Notes: generated by a model not told the origin, from the sequence alone. Positions 28,080-37,882 are shown, numbered from the stretch's first letter. The stretch: 64,000 bases of DNA from Mesorhizobium koreense (GCF_031656215.1 NZ_CP134228.1:2189001-2253000); one strand, 5' to 3'. Made by a program: numbers and translations.

Positions 28080-29195
28080 ATGAACCAGACCGCCCCGGCC
28101 GGCCAGGCTCCCATGGTTGTCGACGACGCGATCGCCCCCCGCCGCAGGCTCCTGGGGCACGCGCTGCTTGCGGCCGCCACGTTCATCCTGCTCGCCGTGG
28201 CTCTGTTGCAGACGCTCGACGCGTCCGGCGTCCTAGCCATCGGCTTTGCCAACTGGCGGCCGCTGCTCTACGCCTATCTTTTGTGGGCCGTCGCGCTCGG
28301 CGCCTGGCAGGTGATCGTGCGCGGTTATGTCGGCATGCGCGCTCTATTCGTGCTGCCGGCCGCACTTTTCACGCTAGCGGTGGCGATCTTCCCGACGCTG
28401 TTTGGCTTCTACATAGCCTCGCTCGACTGGAATCTGTCTTCCGCCGAGGGGCCGCATTTCAACGGCCTGCGCAATTTCGCGGCGATGTTCCAAGACCCCT
28501 ATTACTGGAACGCCCTCCTCAACATGGTGTTCTATCTCCTTGCCGTCATTGTCGAATATGCGATCGCCTTTGGTCTGGCGCTGCTTCTCAATGCCGAAAT
28601 CCGGGCGCGCAAGTTCTTCCGCGTCGCCTTCCTGCTGCCCTTCATGCTGAGCCCCGTGGCGGTGAGCTGGATGGTCGGCAAGTCGCTGATGGAATACCGG
28701 TTCGGGCCGGCGGCAAGGCTCGCCCGCGATCTCGGCTGGGACACGCCCGCCTTCTTCGCCAACCCATGGACGGCGCGCATCGCCATCGAGGCGATGGATG
28801 CCTGGGTTTCGATCCCCTTCATCATGATCCTGCTTCTCGCCGGGTTGCAGGCGATGCCGCGCGAGGTCACCGAGGCGGCGAAGGTGGACGGCGCCAATGG
28901 ATGGCAGGCCTTCTGGCGCGTGACCTTCCCGATGATGCTGCCGGTTTCCGTCACCGCTGTCCTCATCCGCATCATCTTCAAGCTGAAGCTCGCCGACATC
29001 GTCATCAACGTCACGTCGGGCGGGCCGGGCGGGGCAACCGACACGGTGTCGAGCTTCATCTACCGCGTCTATCGCGACCGCTCGAATGTCGGCTACGGCA
29101 CGGCGCTCGCCATGTTCTATCTCGTGCTCATCATCATCTTCCTGACCGTGCTGCTCCGCGTTACGCGGCGCTGGACGCGAAGCGTCAACGACTAG
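28080..29195 (+). CDS. Sugar ABC transporter permease 1 (MalF/UgpA-like)
   Basis: The 371-residue integral membrane protein has a long N-terminal region with three hydrophobic segments before the conserved permease core (YYWNALLNMVFYLLAVIVEY). Its EAA loop is PREVTEAAKVDGANGWQAFWRVTFP. It pairs with permease 2, whose start is nine bases after this stop. Such MalF-type permeases normally depend on an MsmK/UgpC-like ATPase, which is not encoded here. Confidence 0.85.
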   Translation: MNQTAPAGQAPMVVDDAIAPRRRLLGHALLAAATFILLAVALLQTLDASGVLAIGFANWRPLLYAYLLWAVALGAWQVIVRGYVGMRALFVLPAALFTLAVAIFPTLFGFYIASLDWNLSSAEGPHFNGLRNFAAMFQDPYYWNALLNMVFYLLAVIVEYAIAFGLALLLNAEIRARKFFRVAFLLPFMLSPVAVSWMVGKSLMEYRFGPAARLARDLGWDTPAFFANPWTARIAIEAMDAWVSIPFIMILLLAGLQAMPREVTEAAKVDGANGWQAFWRVTFPMMLPVSVTAVLIRIIFKLKLADIVINVTSGGPGGATDTVSSFIYRVYRDRSNVGYGTALAMFYLVLIIIFLTVLLRVTRRWTRSVND

Positions 29196-29204
29196 GCCGG
29201 GCCC

Positions 29205-30140
29205 ATGGAAAAGCGCGTGACAAGCCAGACAGCCGCCTTCGAGATACCCTCCGCCGAAACGAGCCGGCGTGTCCGGCACATTGTCGGCCGCGTGCTCGTC
29301 TACGGCGCACTCCTCCTATGGACCTTCATCTGCCTGTTCCCGATCTACTGGACCGTGACCACGTCCTTTAAATCGGCGGTCGACGTCACGCAGGGCCACA
29401 TCATCCCCTTCGTCGACTTCATGCCGAACTGGAAGGGCTGGCGCTCGCTCGGCCTGTCGCCGGACACGATATTCGAGATTTCGACGCCGCGCACGGAGTT
29501 CATCAGCCGCTTCGAGAACAGCATCATCACCTCGGTCGGTGCTTCGCTGCTGGCCGTCATCCTGGGTTCGCTCGCCGCTTACGGTCTCAGCCGGTTCAAG
29601 TACCGGTTCTGGTTCATGCGCAACGACGACATCCTGTTCTTCTTCATCTCGCAGCTTATCCTGCCGCCTGTGGTGCTCGCGCTGCCCTTCCTCGTGCTCT
29701 ACAAGGACCTTGCGCTGCTCGACACGCAGATCGGGCTCATCTTGCTCTATACGCTGACCGTACTGCCGATCGTCATCTGGATCATGCGCGACCAGTTCAA
29801 TTCCATCCCCGTCGAACTCGATGAGGCGGCGCTGGTCGACGGGCTGTCGGTATGGGGGGCGTTCCTGCGCATCATCCTGCCGATCGCGCTGCCCGGCATC
29901 GTCGCCGCCTTCATCCTGTCCCTGGTGCTGACCTGGAACGAGTATTTCTTTGCCGCGCTCCTGACGGGATCGGACGCCAAGACATTGCCGGTGATGGTCG
30001 CCAGCCAGACGGGGTCGCAGGGCATCAACTGGTGGTCGATGGCGGCGCTTTCCACCGCGGCGATCGCGCCGCTGGTCTTCGTCGGCATCCTCCTGGAACG
30101 CTATATCGTCAAGGGCTTGGCGACCGGCGCTGTGAAATAG
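29205..30140 (+). CDS. Sugar ABC transporter permease 2 (MalG/UgpE-like)
   Basis: The 311-residue permease has an N-terminal helix (LLLWTFICLFPIYWTVTTSF), the core ENSIITSVGASLLAVILGSLAAYGLSRF region and EAA loop PVELDEAALVDGLSVWGAFLR. ATG at 29205 follows permease 1 directly. The operon ends here. A composite inverted-repeat element begins 20 bp after the stop and may act in termination or mRNA protection. Confidence 0.87.
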   Translation: MEKRVTSQTAAFEIPSAETSRRVRHIVGRVLVYGALLLWTFICLFPIYWTVTTSFKSAVDVTQGHIIPFVDFMPNWKGWRSLGLSPDTIFEISTPRTEFISRFENSIITSVGASLLAVILGSLAAYGLSRFKYRFWFMRNDDILFFFISQLILPPVVLALPFLVLYKDLALLDTQIGLILLYTLTVLPIVIWIMRDQFNSIPVELDEAALVDGLSVWGAFLRIILPIALPGIVAAFILSLVLTWNEYFFAALLTGSDAKTLPVMVASQTGSQGINWWSMAALSTAAIAPLVFVGILLERYIVKGLATGAVK

Positions 30141-30159
30141 ATTCAAGCTATCGGGGCCA

Positions 30160-30355
30160 GTGCGTCCTTCGAGGCTCGCTTCGCTCGCACCTCAGGATGA
30201 GGGAGGTTTGTGCAACTTCCTTTTCTTCGTGAGCGGGGTTTCATCGATATACCGGCGCCTCAGAACGAGGGAGCAAGGGGCCAACCTTTCACAAGAGCAA
30301 GCCACAAACCTCCCTCATCCTGAGGTGCGAGCGAAGCGAGCCTCGAAGGACGCAC
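30160..30355. repeat. Composite inverted-repeat element, copy 1
   Basis: The outer 51-bp arms, 30160-30210 and 30305-30355, are perfect reverse complements (left arm begins GTGCGTCCTTCGAGGCTCGC and ends AGGATGAGGGAGGTTTG). The 94-bp centre holds a degenerate third unit. Related copies are at 35634 and 37684. It lies between convergent gene ends and is a REP/BIME-like element. Confidence 0.85.
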
Positions 30356-30370
30356 CGAAGAGATCTGGCC

Positions 30371-30924
30371 TCATTCCATGTTCGTGTGATTGGCGCGCAT
30401 GGCTTCGAGGGTCACGTCCAGCCGTTTTTGCAGCTTCAGTACCATCACCTCGAAGAGGACGAATAGAGCACCTTCGAAGACCGATCCCATGGGCAGCACG
30501 GAACGGCGTGCCGGTCCCCGGTCGTCGGCCATCGTCTGCGCCGGGATAACGACACGTGGTCGGCGAGAGCGGCCATGCCCCCGGCCGGCTGCGCGGTCAG
30601 CAACAGCACCTTCGCGCTGGCGTCTCTGGCGACGGTTGCGAGCGCCATGGCGGTGGAGAGATATCCCGGACCGGCGCTGACAATGAAAAGATCGCCGGCG
30701 CCGAGCGGCGGCATCGTCATATCGCCGACGACCGACACGTCACGGCCGAGATGGAAGAGGCGCATGGCGAAGCCGCGCAACTGGAGCCCTTCGCGCCCGC
30801 AGCCGTAGACGCCGATGCGCCGTGTGTCGGCAATCATCTCGCATGCGCGATCGACGGCATGGTCGTCAATGCGGGTTGCCACGTTTTCGAGTTCCGAAAT
30901 CGCCTGGCGATAGAGTTCATCCAC
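30371..30924 (-). pseudogene. SIS-domain sugar isomerase (6-phospho-3-hexuloisomerase type), frameshifted
   Basis: From GTG at 30924 (GAGG six bases upstream) the frame gives a SIS-domain protein (RRIGVYGCGREGLQLRGFAMR, VSAGPGYLSTAMALA, LLLTAQPAGGMAALADHV). After ADHV the frame changes: the expected C-terminus VIPAQTMADDRGPARRSVLP...GSVFEGALFVLFE...LEAMRANHTNME continues in another frame to a TGA at 30373-30371. The junction reads CACGTGTCGTT near 30552-30558 and is explained by a duplicated GT. Uncorrected, the protein ends at 30445 with an unrelated tail. An alternative ATG at 30984 overlaps the BKACE gene. Either a real null allele or a sequencing error. Confidence 0.8.
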
Positions 30925-30949
30925 GGTCGGCCTCGTATCCGGATTCAGG

Positions 30950-31777
30950 TCAAGAAGCGGCAGGGTGGAGGCGGCGCAACTCATCCGCCGTCATCGTCCT
31001 TTGCCCGGCAGCGCCGATGATACCCGTCACGGCCTTCACGAGATCGGCGTTCGATGCGGCCGTCGAGCCGTCCGGCAGCAGAAGATTGTTCTCGAAGCCG
31101 ACGCGCACATGGCCGCCGAGCAGGGCAGCGGTCGAGACGCAGGCCGCCTCGTCGCGGCCGAAGGCACATACCGCCCATGGGCCGAAACGGGGTGCGTCTG
31201 CCGAAAGGAAAGGCAGCAGGTCGGCGGGCGCGGATTGCTGCGTTTTCGTATAGCGGCCGAGCACGTAGAGCACCGGCACCGCATCCCAGGGCAGCGCGCC
31301 TTTAGCGCGGAGCGTGTCGAGCCGGCGCACGTCCTCCGCGTCGTAGAGGATGATCTGCGGCATCACCTTCTCGCGCGCAAGCCAGGAGAGGAAATCGGCG
31401 AAGGCTTTCTCGTCGCCGCCAACGCCCAGATATTCGCGCAGCGCAAGCGATACGGCCTCCGGTCGCGTTTCGCGCACCACCCGCATCTGCTCGTCGGGCC
31501 GGTAGATGCCGAGCGCCTCGCTGGTGATCTGGATGACGAGACGGTCGCCTACCGCTTCGCGGATGGCCGCAGTCGTGGCACGGTAGGCGTCGGCGTCGAG
31601 CAGATGCCTGCCGTCCGCGTCGCGCACATGGACATGGATCATCGCCGCGCCCGCTTCCAGGCATTCGGCGGCGGTGGCGGCCAGTTCGGCGGGCGTTAGC
31701 GGCAGCGCCGGATGGTCGGCCTTCGTCTTGCGGCCGCCGTTCGGCGCGACGGCGATGGCGATGTTCCTGTCATTCAT
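30950..31777 (-). CDS. Beta-keto acid cleavage enzyme (BKACE, DUF849)
   Basis: The 275-residue product from ATG at 31777 (GGAG upstream) has IAVAPNGGRKTKADHPALP and the metal-binding HVHVRD, followed by ITSEALGIY and a conserved VRVGFENNLLLPDGS. BKACE enzymes are Zn-dependent TIM barrels that condense a beta-keto acid with acetyl-CoA and split it. Open frame upstream of 31777 lacks protein-like sequence and overlaps the divergent dipeptidase. It is followed 25 bp later by the SIS gene, so the two are probably one operon. The keto-acid substrate is unknown. Confidence 0.88.
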   Translation of the reverse strand: MNDRNIAIAVAPNGGRKTKADHPALPLTPAELAATAAECLEAGAAMIHVHVRDADGRHLLDADAYRATTAAIREAVGDRLVIQITSEALGIYRPDEQMRVVRETRPEAVSLALREYLGVGGDEKAFADFLSWLAREKVMPQIILYDAEDVRRLDTLRAKGALPWDAVPVLYVLGRYTKTQQSAPADLLPFLSADAPRFGPWAVCAFGRDEAACVSTAALLGGHVRVGFENNLLLPDGSTAASNADLVKAVTGIIGAAGQRTMTADELRRLHPAAS

Positions 31778-31832
31778 GGTTTCTCCGTCACGGCTGTTGC
31801 CTGCCGCCCCTGTCATGCCTAATCCTTCTTCC

Positions 31833-32900
31833 ATGACACATCCCGTACCGATTTTCGACGGCCACAACGATGTCCTTCTGCGGCTCATGCATAAGGGCGA
31901 CCATGCGGCGGGGGCGAAAGCTTTCCTTGAAGGCACCGACAAGGGGCATCTCGACCTGCCGCGCGCCCGGGCCGGGGGCTTCAGCGGCGGCCTTTTCGCC
32001 GTCTTCTGTCCGCCCATCGAGCGCGCCCAGAGTGTCGAGGAGCTTATGCGGGGAGAGGGCTACGATGTCCCACTGCCGGCCGGCCTTGCGCTGACCGACG
32101 CGCAGCAGGCGGCAATCGCGATGATCGCCGGGCTTTTTCGCATCGAGCGCGCCTCCAAAGGCGCAGTCCGGATTTGCCGCAGCGCCGCCGACATCGATCG
32201 CGCGGCGGAGGCCGGCGCGCTTGCCGCCGTGCTCCATATCGAGGGCGCCGAGCCGATCGACGCCGACTTCCGCATGCTCGATATATTGTACCAGGCGGGC
32301 CTGCGCTCGATCGGTCCGGTCTGGAGCCGGTCGAACATCTTCGGTCACGGTGTGCCGTTCCGCTTTCCGAGTTCGCCCGACACCGGTCCCGGCCTCACCG
32401 ATGCCGGCAGGGCATTGGTCAGGGCCTGCAACGAGTTCAAGGTGCTGATCGACCTTTCGCACCTGAACGAGAAAGGTTTCTGGGATGTGGCGAAGCTTTC
32501 CGATGCGCCGCTGGTCGCCAGCCATTCCAATGCGCATGCGCTGTCGCCGCATTCGCGCAACCTTACCGACGACCAGCTCCGCGCTATCCGTGACAGCGGC
32601 GGATTGGTCGGCATCAATTACGCAACCAGCTTCCTGCGCGAGGACGGGCGCATGAACCCCGATACGCCGCTTGAGACGCTTGTGCGCCATGCCGATCACT
32701 TGATCGGCATCCTCGGCACCGATGGCGTCGGCCTCGGTTCCGATTTCGATGGCGCGGCAATCCCGGCCGCGCTCGGCGACGTCGCCGGCCTGCCGAAGCT
32801 GGTCGAGGCTTTCCATGGCGCGGGGTACGACGAGGAGACGATCCGCAAGATCTGCCGGGATAACTGGGTCGGTGTACTCAGGCGGACATGGGGCGGGTGA
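31833..32900 (+). CDS. Membrane-dipeptidase family (peptidase M19) hydrolase
   Basis: The 355-residue product has the M19 zinc-site motifs: FDGHNDVLLRL at the N-terminus, HIEGAEPID (bridging Glu), DLSHLNEKGFW and VASHSNAHAL (His ligands), and GLGSDFDGA. Members hydrolyse dipeptides, including D-residue types, and some hydrolyse beta-lactams. The frame is open upstream, but residues before MTHPVPIFDG are not protein-like. ATG at 31815 is an alternative. It is divergent from the BKACE gene across 55 bp. There is no signal peptide, so it is cytoplasmic. Confidence 0.87.
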   Translation: MTHPVPIFDGHNDVLLRLMHKGDHAAGAKAFLEGTDKGHLDLPRARAGGFSGGLFAVFCPPIERAQSVEELMRGEGYDVPLPAGLALTDAQQAAIAMIAGLFRIERASKGAVRICRSAADIDRAAEAGALAAVLHIEGAEPIDADFRMLDILYQAGLRSIGPVWSRSNIFGHGVPFRFPSSPDTGPGLTDAGRALVRACNEFKVLIDLSHLNEKGFWDVAKLSDAPLVASHSNAHALSPHSRNLTDDQLRAIRDSGGLVGINYATSFLREDGRMNPDTPLETLVRHADHLIGILGTDGVGLGSDFDGAAIPAALGDVAGLPKLVEAFHGAGYDEETIRKICRDNWVGVLRRTWGG

Positions 32901-33082
32901 GGATAAGAGGCCCTCGTCCTTTTATTGGAAGCCGTCGGGCCGCGTGGCATATGCTGTGGTGAATGCGGAGGACGAGGATGTTCGGAGGAACAGATCCTCA
33001 GACAAGCGCCTCCCAAACGTCCGTCCGGGCGGAGCCCGGCAGCGCCAGCGCGTGCCGGCGTGTGCGGGGTGAAATCATACCC

Positions 33083-33113
33083 TTGACCTTCCAGTGACTG
33101 GAATGACTACCTC
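33083..33113 (+). promoter_or_regulatory. CueR/MerR-type copper-responsive promoter
   Basis: TTGACC (-35, 33083-33088) is followed by a 19-bp spacer and TACCTC (-10-like, 33108-33113). The overlong spacer is centred on the dyad CTTCCAG-TGA-CTGGAA, the classic CueR operator layout. It drives the copper ATPase gene that starts at 33141. Confidence 0.8.
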
Positions 33114-33140
33114 TGCTCCGACACTGGAGAATCCGGCGAT

Positions 33141-35624
33141 ATGAACGAGCACACTCACCATCATCACCAAGGGCATTGCGCGCATGGCGCGGCGGAGGAT
33201 GCCGTCGTGCGCGACCCTGTCTGCGGCATGATCGTCGATCCGAAGGCCGGCAAGCCGAGCGCGGAGCATGGCGGCCATGCCTATCATTTCTGCTCGGCCG
33301 GCTGCCGCGACAAGTTCGTCAAGGATCCACAAGCCTATCTCGAAGCGACGGACCCGATCTGCGGCATGAAGGTCGATCGCGCGTCGGCGAAGTATTTCTC
33401 GCGTCACGAGGGCAGGGGCCATTATTTCTGTTCCACAGGCTGCAAGGCGAAGTTCGAGGCCGAGCCGGAGCGCTATCTGGGCGATCGACCGGCGCTTCAG
33501 CCAATGCCGAAGGGCACGCAATACACTTGCCCCATGCATCCCGAGATTGTCCGTGATGCGCCGGGCGCGTGCCCGATCTGCGGCATGGCGCTCGAGCCGA
33601 TGGGCGTGCCGGCCGGCGACGAAGGCCCGAACCCGGAGCTTGTCGATTTCACGCGCCGCTTTTGGGTCAGCGCCGCGCTCGCCACGCCGCTTTTCATCCT
33701 CGCCATGGCGCCGATGGTCGGCCTGCCGTTGCGCGACTGGATCGGCGAGCGGCTCTCCATCTGGATCGAGCTTGTGCTTGCGACACCGGTCGTGCTGTGG
33801 GCGGCGGCGCCGTTTTTCGAGCGCGGCTGGCAATCGATCGTCAATCGCAGCCCGAACATGTGGACGCTGATCTCGCTCGGCGTCGGTGCGGCCTATGGCT
33901 ACAGTGTCGTGGCGACCTTCTTTCCCGACATCTTCCCGCATTCCATGCGCGGCCATGGCGGCTCGGTTCCGGTCTATTTCGAGGCTGCGGCCGTCATCGT
34001 GGCGCTGATCTTCCTCGGGCAGGTTCTGGAGCTTCGGGCGCGCGAGCGCACCGGCTCCGCCATCCGCGCCCTGCTCGACCTCGCGCCGAAGACGGCACGA
34101 CTGATCAAGGACGGCGAGGAGCGCGACGTGCCGCTGGACGCGGTCCATGCCGGCGATCTTCTGCGTGTCCGCCCGGGCGAAAGCGTGCCGGTCGACGGCA
34201 TCGTGACCGAGGGCCGTTCCTCGGTGGACGAATCGATGATCTCCGGCGAGCCGGTGCCTGTCGAGAAAACGGCGGGCGACCCGCTTACCGGCGGCACGCT
34301 CAACCGCAACGGCGCGCTTGTCATGCGCGCCGAGAAGGTTGGTGCCGACACAATGCTGTCGCGCATCGTGGAGATGGTGGCGAAGGCTCAGCGCAGCCGC
34401 GCGCCGGTCCAGGGGTTGGCGGATCGGGTCTCTGCTTGGTTCGTGCCGGCCGTTGTGGTCGTTGCCATCCTCGCCTTTGCCGGGTGGGCGTGGTTCGGTC
34501 CCGCTCCGGCGCTGATCCACGCGATCGTCGCGGCGGTGTCGGTGCTCATCATCGCCTGTCCGTGCGCGCTCGGCCTGGCGACGCCGATGGCGATCATGAC
34601 CGCCACCGGGCGCGGCGCGCAGGCCGGTGTGCTGGTGCGCGACGCCGAGGCGCTGGAGCGCTTCGCCGGCGTCGATACGCTCATCGTCGACAAGACCGGC
34701 ACGCTGACCGAAGGTAGGCCGAAGCTTACCGACATCGCCGCTGGAGGGATTGACGAGAAGGAACTGCTGTCACTGGCGGCAAGCCTCGAACGCGCCTCGG
34801 AACATCCGCTGGCGGAGGCGATCGTCGAGGGTGCGAAGGCGCGGGGTGCGGCGCTCCGCGACGTGACGGATTTCGATGCCGTCACCGGCAAGGGCGTGAA
34901 GGGCAGGGTCGGCGGCAAGACGGTCGTGCTCGGCAACCGCTCGATGATGGAGGATGCCGGTATCGATGCGTCGAAGTTCGCGGAGCAGGCGGATGTGCTT
35001 TCCGGCGAGGGCAAGACGGCGATGTTCGTCGCGGTCGACGGGCGTGCGGCCGGCGTGGTCGCGGTCGCCGACCCGATCAAGCAGGGGAGCGTCGAGGCCA
35101 TCCGCGCGCTGCACGAAAGCGGCATGCGCATCATCATGGCGACCGGCGACAATGAGCGTACGGCCAGGTCTGTCGCTGCAAAGCTCGGCATCGACGAGGT
35201 GCGCGCCGGCATCCTGCCGGAAGGCAAGAAGGCACTGGTCGAGGAACTGCACGCTGCCGGCGCCAAAGTCGCCATGGCTGGTGACGGTGTCAACGACGCG
35301 CCGGCACTCGCCGCCGCCGATGTCGGTGTCGCCATGGGCACCGGCGCGGACGTCGCCATGGAGAGCGCCGGAATCACGCTGGTGAAGGGCGATCTCGGCG
35401 GCATCGTTCGCGCCCGCACGCTGGCCCACGCGACGATCCGCAACGTCAAGCAGAATCTGTTCTTCGCCTTCATCTACAACGCGCTCGGCGTGCCGGTCGC
35501 AGCAGGCGTGCTCTATCCTTTCTTCGGTGCGCTCCTGTCGCCGATGCTGGCGGCGGCCGCGATGAGCCTGTCGTCGGTGTCGGTCATCGGCAACGCGCTG
35601 AGATTGAGAGGGTTGAAGCTCTGA
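33141..35624 (+). CDS. copA: Copper-translocating P1B-type ATPase with YHS and heavy-metal-binding domains
   Basis: The 827-residue product has a His-rich start ([16 protein letters not shown]), then two YHS domains ([11 protein letters not shown]...YHFCSAGC and [10 protein letters not shown]...YFCSTGC), then [22 protein letters not shown]. Eight membrane helices follow, with CPC at 473-475 ([13 protein letters not shown]), the phosphorylated D517 in DKTGTLTEG, and [10 protein letters not shown]. It exports Cu+ across the inner membrane. The usual HMA (GMTCxxC) domains are replaced by the YHS pair. The promoter is CueR-type, but no cueR gene is in the window. Confidence 0.92.
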   Translation: MNEHTHHHHQGHCAHGAAEDAVVRDPVCGMIVDPKAGKPSAEHGGHAYHFCSAGCRDKFVKDPQAYLEATDPICGMKVDRASAKYFSRHEGRGHYFCSTGCKAKFEAEPERYLGDRPALQPMPKGTQYTCPMHPEIVRDAPGACPICGMALEPMGVPAGDEGPNPELVDFTRRFWVSAALATPLFILAMAPMVGLPLRDWIGERLSIWIELVLATPVVLWAAAPFFERGWQSIVNRSPNMWTLISLGVGAAYGYSVVATFFPDIFPHSMRGHGGSVPVYFEAAAVIVALIFLGQVLELRARERTGSAIRALLDLAPKTARLIKDGEERDVPLDAVHAGDLLRVRPGESVPVDGIVTEGRSSVDESMISGEPVPVEKTAGDPLTGGTLNRNGALVMRAEKVGADTMLSRIVEMVAKAQRSRAPVQGLADRVSAWFVPAVVVVAILAFAGWAWFGPAPALIHAIVAAVSVLIIACPCALGLATPMAIMTATGRGAQAGVLVRDAEALERFAGVDTLIVDKTGTLTEGRPKLTDIAAGGIDEKELLSLAASLERASEHPLAEAIVEGAKARGAALRDVTDFDAVTGKGVKGRVGGKTVVLGNRSMMEDAGIDASKFAEQADVLSGEGKTAMFVAVDGRAAGVVAVADPIKQGSVEAIRALHESGMRIIMATGDNERTARSVAAKLGIDEVRAGILPEGKKALVEELHAAGAKVAMAGDGVNDAPALAAADVGVAMGTGADVAMESAGITLVKGDLGGIVRARTLAHATIRNVKQNLFFAFIYNALGVPVAAGVLYPFFGALLSPMLAAAAMSLSSVSVIGNALRLRGLKL

Positions 35625-35633
35625 GTGGGGTCG

Positions 35634-35800
35634 GTGCGTCCTTCGAGGCTCGCTTTGCTCGCACCTCAGGATGAGGGAGGCCGGCGCTTGCCTAACCGAC
35701 GGGGTACCTTCGATCAGCTTCGCGAACGTCTCAGGTCGAGGGAAGCCAGCGCCCACGTTCCTCATGCTGAGGTGCTAGCAAAGCGAGCCTCGAAGGACGC
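35634..35800. repeat. Composite inverted-repeat element, copy 2
   Basis: The left arm GTGCGTCCTTCGAGGCTCGC... (35634-35680) and the imperfect inverted right arm (35756-35800, ending CTCGAAGGACGC) flank a 29-bp central unit (35707-35735, CCTTCGAtcAGCTTCgCGAA...). It begins 9 bp after the copper ATPase stop, between convergent genes. Confidence 0.8.
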
Positions 35801-35907
35801 TCTGCCTGGATGAAGTAGCTGCCTCAGCCTTCACGCGAAGATGTTGGAAAAATGATTCACCCAAATGCTGCAGACACTTGTTCTGGAATCGTTTTCCCCT
35901 CGGCGCA

Positions 35908-36600
35908 TCACTTCAGTTCGGAGATGCCGCCATGGGCGGAGGACCAGGCGATGGGGGCTTTGAGGAAGCGCTCCACCTCGGTCAGGGTTGCGACGTCGAA
36001 GCGCCGTTCCTCGCGGCACACCTTGAGCACGTCCCACCAGGTGGCGAGGTAGTGCAGCCGCATGCCGGCGGCTTCGAGCCTGGCCGGCGTCTCCGGGAAA
36101 ATGTCGTAGTAGAAGACCGCGAACGTGTCGGAGACCTTCGCCCCGGCATGGCCGATCGCCTCGGCGAATTTCAGCTTGGAGCCGCCGTCGGTGGTCAAAT
36201 CCTCGACCAGGAGCACGCGCGCCCCCTCGCTGAGGCTGCCCTCGATCTGGGCGTTGCGCCCGAACCCCTTCGGCTTCTTGCGCACATAGACCATCGGCAG
36301 GCCCATCTTGTCCGACAGCCAGGCGGCGAAAGGAATGCCCGCCGTCTCGCCGCCGGCCACCACGTCGAACTGCTCGAAGCCGACCGAGCGGAACACAAGC
36401 GAGGCGGCGAAGTCCATCAGCGCGGAGCGCACGCGCGGATAGGAGATCAGCTTGCGGCAGTCGATGTAGACCGGGCTCGCAAGGCCCGAGGTGAAGGTAT
36501 AGGGCTGGTCGGCGCGGAAATGCACCGCCTCGATCTCGATCAGCATGCGGGCGACGGTCCGCGCGATCAATTCGCGGTCGGGAAAACTATTGGAGAACAT
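35908..36600 (-). CDS. pyrE: Orotate phosphoribosyltransferase
   Basis: The 230-residue product has the PRPP-binding motif [31 protein letters not shown] and [18 protein letters not shown]. It converts orotate plus PRPP to OMP in pyrimidine synthesis. The length fits the long alphaproteobacterial form. It stands alone, without pyrC nearby. The 280-bp spacer to the outer-membrane-like gene shows no other feature I can support. Confidence 0.93.
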   Translation of the reverse strand: MFSNSFPDRELIARTVARMLIEIEAVHFRADQPYTFTSGLASPVYIDCRKLISYPRVRSALMDFAASLVFRSVGFEQFDVVAGGETAGIPFAAWLSDKMGLPMVYVRKKPKGFGRNAQIEGSLSEGARVLLVEDLTTDGGSKLKFAEAIGHAGAKVSDTFAVFYYDIFPETPARLEAAGMRLHYLATWWDVLKVCREERRFDVATLTEVERFLKAPIAWSSAHGGISELK

Positions 36601-36880
36601 GGATTTCGCCCCGGTTCGTTCTGTTTATCTGGACGAAACCCCCGCTACCAGCTTCCATCACCCCTAGATAGCCTCCTCACACACATTCCAGTGGATGGGA
36701 TGCATCGGGTCGAAAATCGCTTTGACCGTTGGTCCCGGTTGATCCCGGCCGCTTATGGCGCTTCAATGCCGGAATGTATCGGGGGAGGGGTTCTTGATGC
36801 GTGGCGTACCGGTTTCCTGCTGTCGCGTGGCTTTCGATGTTGTCGCCGGGAGTATTATCTTGCCCGATTGAGGGGCCGCC

Positions 36881-37672
36881 ATGCGGCCCCGGCTCAAAGC
36901 AGGCTCTCTTTCTTTCCTCGTAGCGGTTGCCCTGACGGTGTTTCAGGGCTCGGCCCATGCCGGCGCGTGGCTGCAGAAGAAGGGGCACGGCCTCCTCATC
37001 CTTTCCGCAACGATGCTTTCAAGCGACCGCGCGTTCGACGCCGCCGGCCATCCGGTCGATATTCCGCGCTACAGCAGGTTCGATACCAATGCGTGGCTGG
37101 AATACGGACTGACGGACCGATTCACGCTGGTGTTCCGGCCGCAATTTCGCTCCGTCAGCCTCGCGAAGCCCTACGATCTGCACTATTCCGGCCTGGGCTA
37201 CACGGCTATCGGCCTGCGGATGGGATTGTGGTCGAGCGGCGAAACGGTGTTCTCGCTGCAATCGATGCTGCGCATCCCGGGCGAACCTCTGGTGGGCAGC
37301 ACGCAGTTCGAGACCGAGACCCGGCTGCTATACGGGCATTCCTACAGGCTTGGCTCGTGGCCGGCCTTCATCGATACCGAGTTCGCCTATCGCTTCCGCG
37401 GTGGCGTTGCGCCGGACGAGGTCCGGTCCGACGTGACCTTCGGCGTGCGGCCACGCCCCGATGCCATGGTGATGGCGCAGGCCTTCAGCACCTTCTCATT
37501 CGGCGGAGCCGGATGGTTCTACGCTACGGGCTGGGAATACAAGGCAGCGCTGAGCCTCGTGTGGGATTTCACCCGGAATTGGTCCGTGCAGATCGGCGGC
37601 ATCGCCACCGTGGCAGGCGCGAACGCGCTTCGGGAGCGCGGCTACTTCGCCGCGATCTGGAAGCGGTTCTGA
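36881..37672 (+). CDS. Secreted, outer-membrane-like protein of unknown function
   Basis: The 263-residue product has a Sec signal (MRPRLKAGSLSFLVAVAL, cleavage after GSAHA). The mature part alternates hydrophobic and polar residues in many short strands (RFTLVFRPQFRSVSL, ETVFSLQSMLRIPGE, ETETRLLYGHSYRL) and ends in an aromatic residue (AAIWKRF). These features suggest an outer-membrane beta-barrel. I do not recognise a named family; a XagA-like relative is possible. It has no operon partner and is followed by a repeat element. Confidence 0.6.
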   Translation: MRPRLKAGSLSFLVAVALTVFQGSAHAGAWLQKKGHGLLILSATMLSSDRAFDAAGHPVDIPRYSRFDTNAWLEYGLTDRFTLVFRPQFRSVSLAKPYDLHYSGLGYTAIGLRMGLWSSGETVFSLQSMLRIPGEPLVGSTQFETETRLLYGHSYRLGSWPAFIDTEFAYRFRGGVAPDEVRSDVTFGVRPRPDAMVMAQAFSTFSFGGAGWFYATGWEYKAALSLVWDFTRNWSVQIGGIATVAGANALRERGYFAAIWKRF

Positions 37673-37683
37673 AATCCGGCGGG

Positions 37684-37850
37684 GTGCGTCCTTCGAGGCT
37701 TTTGCTGCGCAAAGCACCTCAGGATGAGGAGGCTCTGTGCCAACTTTCCTTATCCTGAGACGTTCGAGAAGCTCGTCGAAGGCGCGCTCATCGAGGTAAG
37801 CCCCAGCCTCCCTCATCCTGAGGTGCTCACGGAGCGAGCCTCGAAGGACG
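37684..37850. repeat. Composite inverted-repeat element, copy 3
   Basis: The left arm (37684-37732) has an altered hairpin centre (TTTTGCTGCGCAAAG). The inverted right arm is 37806-37850. The central 29-bp unit (37754-37782) is the same as in copy 2 but inverted, with 26 of 29 bases identical. It lies between convergent genes, 12 bp after the outer-membrane-like gene. Confidence 0.8.
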
Positions 37851-37882
37851 AATCGCTCCGCAAGACGCTTTCAGGCGATGGA

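Noticed and set aside
30160-37850. CRISPR array or IS ends
   Set aside because: The repeats are inverted pairs at three separate sites with no regular spacers, no transposase and no target duplications.
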